Part shown: piece after piece, positions 1 through 6,830 of the stretch
Layout of the letters: every line of letters begins with the position of its first letter
Position numbering within the stretch: the stretch's first letter is position 1
From: a virus
DNA length: 42,850 nt
Virus record (IMG/VR): IMGVR_UViG_3300036393_000023
Coordinates: 1 to 42,850 of that record
Strand: one strand, 5' to 3'
Notes under the pieces: generated by a model
What the model was told of the DNA's origin: nothing
The model's database searches: none
The model's input: the letters and a program-made list of their open reading frames with translations, nothing else
Position numbers and translations under genes: made by a program

Positions 1-261
1 CTAGCCAGTCATCGCGGCCAGTTCCTTGGCGGCCGCTTCTCGCCTTTTGTCCAGGTAGGTTGCAAGGTCGACCAGGTGTACGCCCTTGGCCGTTTTCTGG
101 CTTGCGTCCATCCGGACCATCGGGAGCGGGATATCGCCGCGGCTGAGCTTCCGGACGAACTCGCGTTCGTTGAGGTGCGCAAAGTAGTCCCTGCGCACTC
201 GGTCGATTGGGATCACTGCCAGACCGTCATATTGGGCCATCAGCAGGAAGCTGGTGTTCAT
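1..261 (-). CDS. PrtN-family pyocin-activator-like regulator (possible excisionase)
   Basis: An 86-residue protein starting at the ATG at 261. Its sequence (YDGLAVIPIDRVRRDYF, then NEREFVRKLSRGDIPLP) matches the PrtN family of small winged-helix DNA-binding proteins. PrtN of Pseudomonas activates pyocin genes. In alphaproteobacterial prophages and islands such genes commonly lie beside the integrase and may act as directionality factors; that role is inferred here. It is the last gene of the leftward operon. Its start overlaps the stop of the HD gene (ATGA), which implies translational coupling. The window begins at its stop codon, so the left attachment site lies just outside. Confidence 0.85.
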   Translation of the reverse strand: MNTSFLLMAQYDGLAVIPIDRVRRDYFAHLNEREFVRKLSRGDIPLPMVRMDASQKTAKGVHLVDLATYLDKRREAAAKELAAMTG

Positions 262-854
262 GCGGCCCTCGCTTCCCAAGCCCGGGCGGCCAGGTCGCGC
301 TCGAGGTGGGTGAGGAACTGCTCTTCGGCGGCGGGCCAACTGAGGGCCTTGATGCGGGACGGCAGGCCCTTGGCCGGCATGCCGTAGGGGCAGGGGCCGT
401 TGGCGGGGTCGATAAAGCTCAGCCACTCGATCGCGGCCGCCTGGCGGTCGGCCTCGTGGATGGCGGCATATACCGACATCGACGGGTCGGGCAGGTCGAG
501 CGCCTGGCGGATGGTCGCATCGGTCTCGTGCTTGATCGCCTCGACGTGGTGACCGAAGCCTGGCAGGCGCTGCTCGATGGCCAACTGGAACGGGCGCGTC
601 AGGTCGCCCAGCAGGTATTCGTGGCCGTCGTGCAGCAGCGGATAGATCGACTGATTGCGCAGTTCGGGGTGCAGGCGCACGAAGATCTCGCGCACCAGCA
701 CAGAGTGCTGCGCATCGGTGACCGGCAGCTCGGTGTTGCCGGCCCAGCGGTTGAGCCGGGCGAGCGTGTGGGCCATGGCGCGCGGGGTGATGCGGGTGAG
801 GTCGGGGGCGCAGAGGTCGACGATTCCGGTTGGGGTGGCGATGATGATGGTCAT
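258..854 (-). CDS. HD-domain phosphohydrolase (YfbR-like)
   Basis: A 198-residue protein starting at ATG 854. Residues about 28-85 carry the HD metal site: His50, then the pair His75-Asp76 in LLHDGHEYLLGD, with Asp84 following. This is the pattern of phage homologues of YfbR, the 5'-nucleotidase family acting on deoxynucleoside monophosphates. A role in nucleotide-pool adjustment or degradation of modified nucleotides is plausible but not shown. It overlaps both neighbours by ATGA junctions in the leftward operon controlled from the promoter near 2100. The rest of the 309-codon open frame upstream is antisense noise: the family homology begins at this methionine. Confidence 0.8.
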   Translation of the reverse strand: MTIIIATPTGIVDLCAPDLTRITPRAMAHTLARLNRWAGNTELPVTDAQHSVLVREIFVRLHPELRNQSIYPLLHDGHEYLLGDLTRPFQLAIEQRLPGFGHHVEAIKHETDATIRQALDLPDPSMSVYAAIHEADRQAAAIEWLSFIDPANGPCPYGMPAKGLPSRIKALSWPAAEEQFLTHLERDLAARAWEARAA

Positions 855-1549
855 GCTGCGGCCCTCGCATGGTCGATGTTCGCCTGCTCGACGGTGAAGG
901 TGTAGGCGGCGACCCATGGGTTCCTGTCCCATGCGCCGGCGCCGTTGATATCGTCCCACAGCTGATGGTACCAGCCGCGTGGTGTGATCCATTGTGCTGG
1001 GCCGGTGAGGACCATCGGAGGCGAACTCTTGTCGGCCGTGGTGTCGCGATAGTCCGGGTCGATCGGACACCCTTCGGCAAGGCAGTCGGCTAAGCTGATG
1101 TCCTGCAGCGGCTGCACTCGCACCTCGGTGACATGCAGGGTTAGCCGGCTTGCCCACCGCGGCATGTGGATGCCCGGGTGCCATGTTCCGGTCACTCGCT
1201 GAGCCGTCTTCCCGGCGACAGGGAACTGCTCGGTCATCGCCGTGTATCCGTCGCCTTCGCTTGCCCGATACATGATTGTGGCAACGTCGTTAGCCCAGCC
1301 GTTGCAGCGCCAAGTCTCGCGGACATAGAGGTGGTCGCCCCAATTGATCCGGGGATTTGCCATAAAGCAGTTGCCGGCGGCATCGTCGAAACTGCTGTAG
1401 CCGCGCAACTCCATGTCTTCGATAGTCTCAGACGCAAGCCACTCGGTGTAGTGGACATCGGTGGTTAGTTGCCGCCTGGTCTGCGTCTTTGTTCCGGCGA
1501 GCAGTGCGCGCACCATCGGTCCGCTGAACAGGATGGGCTTGGCTGCCAT
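851..1549 (-). CDS. Conserved phage protein, ASCH/PUA-like
   Basis: A 232-residue protein opening with KPILFSGPMVRALLAGTKTQ, the typical start of a widespread phage family often labelled morphogenetic or ASCH-domain protein. ASCH domains are PUA-like folds that bind RNA or modified bases. The function in phages is unknown. Conserved aromatic stretches include NWGDHLYVRETWR and GTWHPGIHMPRWASR, as in other family members. ATG 1549 is preferred because GAGG lies about 6 bases upstream; a GTG one codon earlier is also possible. It shares the TGATG junction with the upstream gene. Confidence 0.75.
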   Translation of the reverse strand: MAAKPILFSGPMVRALLAGTKTQTRRQLTTDVHYTEWLASETIEDMELRGYSSFDDAAGNCFMANPRINWGDHLYVRETWRCNGWANDVATIMYRASEGDGYTAMTEQFPVAGKTAQRVTGTWHPGIHMPRWASRLTLHVTEVRVQPLQDISLADCLAEGCPIDPDYRDTTADKSSPPMVLTGPAQWITPRGWYHQLWDDINGAGAWDRNPWVAAYTFTVEQANIDHARAAA

Positions 1550-2067
1550 CACGCCACCTCGGACTGTCCGGCAACCACCATGGCGCCGATGGCGTAGGCG
1601 AGGTTGACCAGGTGGGTGTTGGGCGGGGCTTTGCGCAGCAGGTGGCGATCGGCGACGGCGCTGGCGGCGTCGATGTGGGCGGCGATCTCGCGGCCGGAGA
1701 AGCCGGCCTGCTGCAGCGCGGCGACGGCGCTGTCGCTGCGGCCGACCTGGCGGACCATGATGGCGGCCATGCGCTCGACGATGTCGGCTTTGGGCTTCGG
1801 GCCCGAGAACTCGTCGCCCACCTCGCGGACAAAGACGCGGTTGGCGAGCTGGCGGGCGACGGGCCCGAGTTGCTGCTGCTCGTGCACCGAGAAGCCATCG
1901 ATCAGCAGGGTGGCTTCGGTGCAGCCGTCAGGGTGCTCGGCATTGAGCCGCAGCATGGCGTCGGCCAGCTCGCGAGTGCGGCGGTCGGCAGTTTCGACGA
2001 TGCGAGAAACGTCGGGGTAGGTCGGCCGGGGCAGGGTTGCGGCGCCGGCGTGGTCTGATGCGAACAT
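1549..2067 (-). CDS. Uncharacterised early protein, first gene of leftward operon
   Basis: A 172-residue protein of unknown function. It is helix-rich and soluble, with no membrane segment and no motif I recognise. ATG 2067 is chosen because a GGAG ribosome-binding site sits about 6 bases upstream. An upstream in-frame ATG at 2079 has no such site and lies inside an inverted repeat. It is the promoter-proximal gene of the leftward early operon, under the putative PL promoter, so it should be expressed first after induction or infection. Lambda genes in this place include N and anti-host functions, but no sequence similarity supports a specific role. Confidence 0.7.
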   Translation of the reverse strand: MFASDHAGAATLPRPTYPDVSRIVETADRRTRELADAMLRLNAEHPDGCTEATLLIDGFSVHEQQQLGPVARQLANRVFVREVGDEFSGPKPKADIVERMAAIMVRQVGRSDSAVAALQQAGFSGREIAAHIDAASAVADRHLLRKAPPNTHLVNLAYAIGAMVVAGQSEVA

Positions 2068-2071
2068 CGTG

Positions 2072-2097
2072 CGCTCCATCGGTTGATCGATGGAGCG
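2072..2097. repeat. Perfect 10-bp inverted repeat at the start of the leftward transcript
   Basis: CGCTCCATCG (2072-2081) and CGATGGAGCG (2088-2097) are exact reverse complements around a 6-base spacer. The leftward promoter's -10 box is at 2099-2104, so the repeat spans roughly the first 26 transcribed bases. It could form a hairpin at the mRNA 5' end, or it could be a protein-binding dyad distinct from the repressor operators. It also buries the upstream alternative ATG of the first gene. Confidence 0.7.
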
Positions 2098-2098
2098 G

Positions 2099-2127
2099 AC
2101 GATAGGCTTGTATTTTTACACGGTCAA
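2099..2127 (-). promoter_or_regulatory. Leftward early promoter (PL-like)
   Basis: Read on the minus strand: TTGACC (2127-2122), a 17-base spacer, then TATCGT (2104-2099). Both boxes match a sigma-70 type promoter with ideal spacing. The spacer is filled by a 16-bp operator copy (2107-2122), so repressor bound there would block RNA polymerase directly. It would drive the 2067-1 operon. Confidence 0.65.
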
Positions 2128-2151
2128 TACACGATCATGCAAAAATACACG
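2107..2151. promoter_or_regulatory. Left operator cluster (OL-like)
   Basis: Two 16-bp sites resemble the perfect palindrome found next to the repressor gene (CGTGTAATCTTACACG): CTTGTATTTTTACACG at 2107-2122 (13 of 16 identical) and CATGCAAAAATACACG at 2136-2151 (11 of 16). An extra TACACG half-site lies between them (2128-2133). Centre spacing is 29 bp. The first site lies between the -35 and -10 boxes of the leftward promoter. Assignment to the 2648-3337 repressor is inferred from the shared motif. Confidence 0.7.
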
Positions 2152-2155
2152 ACGC

Positions 2156-2626
2156 TTAGCGGGCGGGCGCGAAGATGCCTTTGTTCGGCTGCGGTTCCAC
2201 AGTGGTTGGCCCTTCTTCGTCGGGTGCGCCCGGATCAATGGCTGCGCACGCGGTGCCGGTGCAGGCCAGAGAGTCTCCGAACTGGGGGAGGATCGCGGGG
2301 GTGTTATAGATGCGGGCACTTCCCGAGAGCCAGTCGCCCCAGCCGATGTTGTCGAAGGGCACGGACCCTGATTTCTGCCATGTGGCGTAAGTCTCGTCGG
2401 AGATGGCGACGCCGGAGTACGTCTTGATGAGTTCTATCGCAAAGGTCCGGGCCGGCATCCCCTTCTCGTCGGTACTGTCGCCCTTAAGGATCGACAATCC
2501 GATCTCGACCATTCGGATGTTGAGTTCGCGGTCCTTATTCTGCCACCCGAGCCAGGCGCCTCCGAAAGAGCCAGCAAAAGCCAAGACGGCCGTAGCGCCT
2601 GGGATTATCCAGTCCTTCAACTTCAT
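2156..2626 (-). CDS. Membrane-anchored protein in rexAB position
   Basis: A 156-residue protein of no recognised family. Residues about 7-26 (IIPGATAVLAFAGSFGGAWL) form one hydrophobic segment; the remainder is soluble and ends in a Pro-rich tail. ATG 2626 is supported by GGAGG six bases upstream; a TTG four codons earlier is less likely. It lies directly downstream of the repressor on the same strand and would be transcribed with it in the lysogen, the same place as lambda rexAB. A lysogenic role such as superinfection exclusion is inferred from position only. Confidence 0.75.
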   Translation of the reverse strand: MKLKDWIIPGATAVLAFAGSFGGAWLGWQNKDRELNIRMVEIGLSILKGDSTDEKGMPARTFAIELIKTYSGVAISDETYATWQKSGSVPFDNIGWGDWLSGSARIYNTPAILPQFGDSLACTGTACAAIDPGAPDEEGPTTVEPQPNKGIFAPAR

Positions 2627-2647
2627 CGACGCCTCCAACCTCGATGA

Positions 2648-3337
2648 TCAGACTCCGAACAGGTCGTTCATATCCATCACTTTGTGGACGGAAACGACGT
2701 ACTTCACCGGGATCTCGATCTTGGCGGGCGGATTGAGTTGCTCAAGCACCAGGCGGTCGGCCACGCGACGCCGCAGCAGCTTGATGTAGCCTTGGCCCGG
2801 GTCGTTCTCCCAATGTCGCGTCATCACCACAACGCTGTCGCCCGGGTTGGGCGGGCGATGCGGATGCACCATTCGCAGGGCTCCCTGAGGATGCATTGGG
2901 TCCATGGAGTCGCCCGTGACATAGATGCCATATGCGTCGCGCACGCCCGCGAGGGCTGGTGGCCGGCGGACATAGTCAACGGCAGTGGTCCCGAAGATAT
3001 GGAAGCCTTCGAACTTGTCGTCGATCAGCGAGCCGGCGGCGCTGCCCCAGACGGGTAGATCCTTCGGCATGGAGTAGGCATCCGGCAATACGATGCCAGG
3101 CGCTTCGATGAACTCGCCGCGCGGTGCCGTAGCCGCCTCACCGAGCAGCCACTCGGCAGTGGTGCCGAGGACGGTCGCGATCTTGCGCAGCGTGTCGGTC
3201 CGGGGGTTCTCGCTACGCCCGTTCAGAATGTTGGGGATAAGCGAAGGCGAACCGCCGGCCTCCACCGAGGCGCCGTTCGCTGTCTTTCCAACGGCTTCGA
3301 GGCGTTGCCTGATGCGGTCTGCTAAGGTTTCTGTCAT
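2648..3337 (-). CDS. LexA/cI-type prophage repressor (HTH + S24 peptidase)
   Basis: A 229-residue repressor. The N-terminal HTH (about 5-65) includes GGSPSLIPNILNGRSENPR, and TTAEWLLG ends the DNA-binding domain. The C-terminal S24 domain has nucleophile Ser144 in VTGDSM and general base Lys186 in YIKLLRRR. An Ala101-Gly102 bond (WGSAAG) is a credible self-cleavage site. The protein should hold the lytic promoters off and be inactivated by RecA-stimulated autocleavage, making the prophage SOS-inducible. ATG 3337 fits the family N-terminus but has no clear ribosome-binding site, so a leaderless or near-leaderless mRNA is possible. A perfect operator palindrome ends two bases upstream of the start, consistent with autoregulation. 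Confidence 0.93.
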   Translation of the reverse strand: MTETLADRIRQRLEAVGKTANGASVEAGGSPSLIPNILNGRSENPRTDTLRKIATVLGTTAEWLLGEAATAPRGEFIEAPGIVLPDAYSMPKDLPVWGSAAGSLIDDKFEGFHIFGTTAVDYVRRPPALAGVRDAYGIYVTGDSMDPMHPQGALRMVHPHRPPNPGDSVVVMTRHWENDPGQGYIKLLRRRVADRLVLEQLNPPAKIEIPVKYVVSVHKVMDMNDLFGV

Positions 3338-3338
3338 G

Positions 3339-3412
3339 CGTGTAATCTTACACGAATTGGAATCGTGTAGGTTCGTGTAAATATCCACTTGACGACCTTG
3401 TAAAAATACACG
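3339..3412. promoter_or_regulatory. Right operator cluster (OR-like)
   Basis: Between the divergent repressor and cro-position genes lie three related 16-bp sites: CGTGTAATCTTACACG at 3339-3354 (7-bp arms, perfect), CGTGTAAATATCCACT at 3374-3389, and CTTGTAAAAATACACG at 3397-3412. Centre spacings are 35 and 23 bp. A further CGTGTA half-site is at 3364-3369. The third site differs from the left operator at 2107 only in the central A/T run. The arrangement resembles a lambdoid OR controlling divergent promoters. Confidence 0.75.
3357..3394 (+). promoter_or_regulatory. Candidate rightward early promoter elements (PR-like)
   Basis: Two candidates exist. TTGGAA (3357-3362) with AAATAT (3379-3384) gives a 16-base spacer. 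TTGACG (3389-3394) sits just before the third operator but has a poor -10 match. If the second is used, transcription would begin almost at ATG 3426, which lacks a ribosome-binding site. The sequence alone does not decide between them. Confidence 0.4.
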
Positions 3413-3425
3413 AACCCTTACGGCC

Positions 3426-3704
3426 ATGAATCTCATTGGCCGCCTTCAGAAAGTGTCGGACGCCTACTGCGCGAAGGTCGATCTTCGCCGCGAGCAGGTG
3501 AGCTATCGCATCTTCGCCGATCAGCGCCGCATGGGGCTGGTGTTTGGCGGGGAGAGCGGCCTCACGGTCGCCAACTATGAGAAGGCGATGCTGTGGTTCG
3601 CCTCCAACTGGCCCGAAGCACTGCCGTGGCCGGAAGGGGTAGAGCGTCCGGAACTCGATGATGAGCCGCGGCAGGTCGCCGAGACGGCGGGAGCGGCAGC
3701 ATGA
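3426..3704 (+). CDS. Cro-position conserved phage protein
   Basis: A 92-residue protein (LIGRLQKVSDAYCAKVDL...SYRIFADQRRMGLVF...NYEKAMLWFASNWPE). The pattern is a family I know from many alphaproteobacterial prophages, always at the start of the rightward early operon opposite the repressor. The N-terminal half may be a divergent helix-turn-helix, which would suit a Cro role, but this is inference. The start has no Shine-Dalgarno sequence and the gene may be translated from a leaderless transcript. It overlaps the next open frame by ATGA. Confidence 0.8.
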   Translation: MNLIGRLQKVSDAYCAKVDLRREQVSYRIFADQRRMGLVFGGESGLTVANYEKAMLWFASNWPEALPWPEGVERPELDDEPRQVAETAGAAA

Positions 3705-4084
3705 GCGCGCACCTGGTCCAGCATGTGGCGACCTTCGACGGTGAGGATCGCTCACGCGGCAGGAGCCTGGAGCCATGGTTCTCATCGGCGGACTTCGACG
3801 CCTTGCTTGATCAGCAGAAGGGCGGCCTGCTCGATGGCGCTCAACACTGTTTCCTCCACGATGGCGGAACCGGGGGCGCCCCTGGACTGGTCTATCAGTC
3901 GAGCGGCGACAGCCCGCACCATGGTGAAGCTGCCCCCATCGGCGAGCGCGAGCTGTGCGGCAAGGTTGACGGCGAACTGAAACATCGCCCCGGCGACGCG
4001 CTGCTCTTCGTTGGACGTGTTCGGCATTGGCTCCCCCGGTTGGTCAGCTGGATCAAAGCCGCTTTCTCGCGGGGTGTCCAATGA
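3701..4084 (+). CDS. Doubtful rightward ORF overlapping an antisense gene
   Basis: A 127-codon frame whose start overlaps the preceding stop (ATGA) and whose stop overlaps the next start (ATGA), as for true genes in this operon. Against it, the middle reads like the mirror of the minus-strand gene 3782-4027: it is rich in Gly, His and Asp with little hydrophobic periodicity. Only its first 27 and last 19 codons lie clear of that gene. Either both strands are used, or this frame is incidental. Confidence 0.3.
   Translation: MSAHLVQHVATFDGEDRSRGRSLEPWFSSADFDALLDQQKGGLLDGAQHCFLHDGGTGGAPGLVYQSSGDSPHHGEAAPIGERELCGKVDGELKHRPGDALLFVGRVRHWLPRLVSWIKAAFSRGVQ
3782..4027 (-). CDS. Small helical protein, antisense within early operon
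   Basis: An 81-residue frame starting at ATG 4027, preceded by a strong GGGGGAG ribosome-binding site 3 bases upstream. Codon third positions are strongly GC-rich and the protein has regular amphipathic helix character (MFQFAVNLAAQLALADGG, ETVLSAIEQAALLLIKQG). No family is recognised. It runs opposite to the early rightward operon, so it would be read in the lysogen when PR is silent or from an antisense promoter. It pairs with a second minus-strand frame at 4206-4421. Confidence 0.55.
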   Translation of the reverse strand: MPNTSNEEQRVAGAMFQFAVNLAAQLALADGGSFTMVRAVAARLIDQSRGAPGSAIVEETVLSAIEQAALLLIKQGVEVRR

Positions 4085-4200
4085 GCGCGCCGCGGTATCG
4101 CTGGACGATCGGCGATTGGATTGCGGCGACCTGGCTGGCGGCTGCCGGCGTGGTGCTGGCCGTGATGGATTTCGCCGACCATGCGGGGTGGCTCGCATGA
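4081..4200 (+). CDS. 39-residue single-span membrane peptide
   Basis: The ATG at 4081 opens a 39-residue peptide with the hydrophobic stretch DWIAATWLAAAGVVLAVMDF, likely one membrane span, preceded by Arg residues. GC-rich third positions support coding. It overlaps the upstream frame's stop by ATGA. Small membrane peptides in early phage operons are often host-takeover or exclusion factors; no specific role can be assigned. Confidence 0.5.
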   Translation: MSAPRYRWTIGDWIAATWLAAAGVVLAVMDFADHAGWLA

Positions 4201-4205
4201 GAGCC

Positions 4206-4421
4206 TCAGCCTCGCACATCAGCATCACCAGACTGCCGGCGAGGTGCTTCCTCCTCCCTCGCCTCGTCGGCACTACTCGGGAGGGGGGCGGTAACTGCCG
4301 CCACCCCTCCCGTCTTCTCCAGCAGTTCGCGGGCCGCACGGTAATCCTGGAGGGCAACCTGCAGGCGCGACGTCACTGGAATCGCGATGGGCGGCCGATG
4401 GCCGCCGCGTCGTCTGGTCAT
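4206..4421 (-). CDS. Small unknown protein, antisense within early operon
   Basis: A 71-residue frame from ATG 4421 with a GGGGG tract about 9-10 bases upstream. The core (LQVALQDYRAARELLEKTGG) reads as a normal helix, followed by an acidic tail. It lies 178 bases upstream of the other minus-strand gene, 3782-4027, and could share a transcript with it. The opposite strand here gives only an irregular Arg-rich frame. No family is recognised. Confidence 0.45.
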   Translation of the reverse strand: MTRRRGGHRPPIAIPVTSRLQVALQDYRAARELLEKTGGVAAVTAPLPSSADEAREEEAPRRQSGDADVRG

Positions 4422-4540
4422 AGTCGTCGAGCCCCCAAGCTCTTTCGCAACGCCGGCACGTTCGCACCCGCCCTGATTTCAGTCACCCGGCGGAACGGCG
4501 CGATTTTGCCGGGCAACCGGGCAGCAAAGCGGTGAGCGCC

Positions 4541-5014
4541 ATGAACACCTCTGTTCCGATGAAGCTGAAAGCCGCGACCCGGCGCTTGATCGAGGCCTGT
4601 GGCGGGCAGGAAAGTGCAGTGCTGATCCCCGGCATGCCGATCGCCCGGCACCAGAGCTTTTCGGAAGCCGGCAGCGCGGCGCAGCCAGACCGATTCCTCC
4701 GTATCGATGTCGCGGCGCTGATGGAGCTCGATTGTGGCCAGCCGCTGGTGACGGCCGAGCTGGCGCGCGCCAGCGGGCATGTGCTGGTGCCGCTGCCGCG
4801 CATCGCCGCGCAGCGCTCGCCGCTCGGGCGGATCACCGCGCAGGCGCTCAAGGAAACCTCTGACGTGTTCTCGCGGCTCGGCGGCTTCCTCGAGGACGGC
4901 ACGCTGACGTTTGCCGAAAGCACCCAGCTCGACAAGGAAATCGACGAGGCGATCGAGAAGCTGCTGGCGCTCAAGGCGCAGGCGGATTTCGAGGCGGGGC
5001 AGGGCGCGAAATGA
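4541..5014 (+). CDS. CII/CP76-like phage regulatory protein
   Basis: A 157-residue protein. The N-terminal part (LKAATRRLIEACGGQESA ... IDVAALMELDCGQPLVTAELARASGH) matches the layout of small regulators in alphaproteobacterial phages related to the CII/CP76 group, which have a lambda-type HTH followed by a helical tail. Residues 105-157 are a charged amphipathic helix (FAESTQLDKEIDEAIEKLL) suited to oligomerisation. It may control the lysis-lysogeny choice. A GTG three codons earlier, overlapping the previous frame, is an alternative start. The gene overlaps the next by ATGA. Confidence 0.65.
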   Translation: MNTSVPMKLKAATRRLIEACGGQESAVLIPGMPIARHQSFSEAGSAAQPDRFLRIDVAALMELDCGQPLVTAELARASGHVLVPLPRIAAQRSPLGRITAQALKETSDVFSRLGGFLEDGTLTFAESTQLDKEIDEAIEKLLALKAQADFEAGQGAK

Positions 5015-5364
5015 GCGACATTCCGACCTGGGTGCGCAGAGGCCAGAAGGTCGTTTGCCTCGGCGACGACGTAAAGGTTGCGGTGCTGTCAAAGGAGCGG
5101 GGGCTGGGCGAACAATTCCCTGTCCATGGAGGCATCTACACCATTCGCTCCACCTTCTTCGCGGCCTCCGGTGAGCTTTGCATTCGCCTCGTCGAGATCA
5201 CGAACAAAAAGCACCGCTATATCGGTGGCCTGCTGGAGGTTGGCTTCGAAGCGAAAAGTTTTGAGCCGTTAGTCGACGACGCAAACACAAGCGAAGTCGA
5301 AGCCGAGATGTTTCGTGCGAGACCGCGATCAGTTTCGGCTCCCCGGGGGAGGGCCGACGCATGA
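5011..5364 (+). CDS. Conserved small early phage protein
   Basis: A 117-residue protein with a compact beta-rich centre (GEQFPVHGGIYTIR then LCIRLVEITNKK) that looks like a small SH3-like or barrel fold. Similar proteins of unknown function occur in early operons of alphaproteobacterial phages. The last 30 residues are low-complexity and Arg-rich. It overlaps both neighbours by 4 bases, so it belongs to the coupled early operon. Confidence 0.6.
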   Translation: MSDIPTWVRRGQKVVCLGDDVKVAVLSKERGLGEQFPVHGGIYTIRSTFFAASGELCIRLVEITNKKHRYIGGLLEVGFEAKSFEPLVDDANTSEVEAEMFRARPRSVSAPRGRADA

Positions 5365-6830
5365 CCTCACTCATTCGCTACGAGGCAGCGCGCGAGGCGC
5401 TGGCGGAGGCTCTGCGGGTCGACGAGGTGCTCGACGTGCGCAACGTGGCCGAGCAGATGCGGCTCTATGGCCGGCAGGCCAAGGACCGCAAGATCATCGC
5501 CGACGCAACCTCGCTGCAACTGCGGGCCGAGCGGAAGCTCGGGGTGCTGCTGATCAGCGCCAAGGAAACCGGACAGCTGGGCATCGGTCGGCCGGGCAAA
5601 TCCAACCTGGGGCCGCAGGCGACCGACAGCGACGACGGCGAAAAAGGTACCGAGGCGGTACCGTTTACCCGCGCCACGCTCGCGGAAGTGGGCGTCGACA
5701 AGAAGCTGTCGGCCAAGGCGCAGCAATGGGCGCGGCTCGGCGACGCGGATTTCGAGGCGCGGCTCGCCGAGGTGCGGGAGAAGATCGAGAGCGGCGGCGC
5801 CATTGTCGTCAACCCGCTGAAAGACCTGAGCACGGCGCAGAAGAAGGCCTCGCGGGTGACGCGTGAGGCTGAGCTCGGCCGCAAGCAGATGGCGCTGCCC
5901 GAGGCGAAGTTCGGGGTGATCCTGACGGATGACGAATGGGAGCACCGCGCCTGGTCGGACGCCGGCCTCGGCAAGGCGGCGGCCAACCACTACCCGGTTT
6001 CCAGCCTCGACGAGTTGAAGAAGCGCGACGTCGCCAGCCTCGCCGCTCCCGACACCGTGCTGTTCATGTGGTCGACGGCGCCACACCTGGCGCAGGCGAT
6101 CGAGCTGATGGCGCATCGTGGATTTGAGTACAAGACCTGCAGCATCTGGAAGAAGATCTATCCGGGTGACGGCCACGGAACTGGCTACTGGTTCTGGATC
6201 GATCACGAGATCCTCCTGGTCGGGACGCGCGGCAACCCGCCAGCGCCGGCGCCTGGCACGCAATGGCATTCGGTGATCGAGGCGCCAGTTGGCCGACACT
6301 CCGAAAAACCCGAAATCTTCTACGAGCTGATCGAGGCCTATTTCCCGACGCTGCCGAAGATCGAGCTCAACGCCCGCGTGCGTCGCGAGGGTTGGGCTCG
6401 GTGGGGATATGAGGCGCCGAGGGAGACGGTGACGGAGCGTGCCCCGGTAGAGCCTGCCGTAAACGCGGCAGGGGACGGAGACGGTCTCCGGTTGAAGGGG
6501 AACGCTGCCGTAGGTAACGCGGCAGACCAGCGCGGCGTAGGCGTGCGCGACAATGGCGCTTTGGCCGACGGGGTTTCCACACAACGCGAGGATGGCGCCT
6601 CGCCCGCTTCGCCACCGTTCCGCTTCACGCCAGCCGACGACTCCGTGCTGCGCGCCGCCTATGCGCTGCCGATCGAGCAGTTCGACCTGGCGATTGTTGC
6701 CGCCACCATCGGCTGCAGCAAGGAACAGGCCAAGAAGCGTGCCAGCTACCTGAAGCTCGGCAGCCGCGCGCGGCAGCGGGCGAAGGCCAGCGAGTACACG
6801 GCCGGTCAGCACGCGCGGGGAGAGCTGTGA
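5361..6830 (+). CDS. MT-A70-family adenine methyltransferase with fused N- and C-terminal domains
   Basis: A 489-residue protein in three parts. Residues 1-165 match an N-terminal helical module (RYEAAREALAEALRVDEV...QMRLYGRQAKDR) often fused to phage DNA-modifying enzymes. Residues about 180-355 are an MT-A70 methyltransferase: FGVILTDDEWEH, FMWSTAPHL, YKTCSIWKK, WIDHEILLVGTRG, RHSEKPEIFYELIEAYFP. The family makes N6-methyladenine. After a linker, residues 415-489 look like a helix-turn-helix (FTPADDSVLRAAYA...ATIGCSKEQAKKRASYL). The usual catalytic DPPW is DDEW here (residues 190-193), so activity is uncertain. Confidence 0.85.
   Translation: MTSLIRYEAAREALAEALRVDEVLDVRNVAEQMRLYGRQAKDRKIIADATSLQLRAERKLGVLLISAKETGQLGIGRPGKSNLGPQATDSDDGEKGTEAVPFTRATLAEVGVDKKLSAKAQQWARLGDADFEARLAEVREKIESGGAIVVNPLKDLSTAQKKASRVTREAELGRKQMALPEAKFGVILTDDEWEHRAWSDAGLGKAAANHYPVSSLDELKKRDVASLAAPDTVLFMWSTAPHLAQAIELMAHRGFEYKTCSIWKKIYPGDGHGTGYWFWIDHEILLVGTRGNPPAPAPGTQWHSVIEAPVGRHSEKPEIFYELIEAYFPTLPKIELNARVRREGWARWGYEAPRETVTERAPVEPAVNAAGDGDGLRLKGNAAVGNAADQRGVGVRDNGALADGVSTQREDGASPASPPFRFTPADDSVLRAAYALPIEQFDLAIVAATIGCSKEQAKKRASYLKLGSRARQRAKASEYTAGQHARGEL

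Noticed and set aside
1-300. attL copy of the dusA 5' sequence
   Set aside because: Searched by eye for the dusA start region (about 41891-41930) near the left edge and found no match; attL must lie outside the window.
4197-4535. 112-codon plus-strand frame before the CII-like gene
   Set aside because: The start overlaps the previous stop, but the sequence is irregular and antisense to 4206-4421; composition is unlike other genes of the operon.
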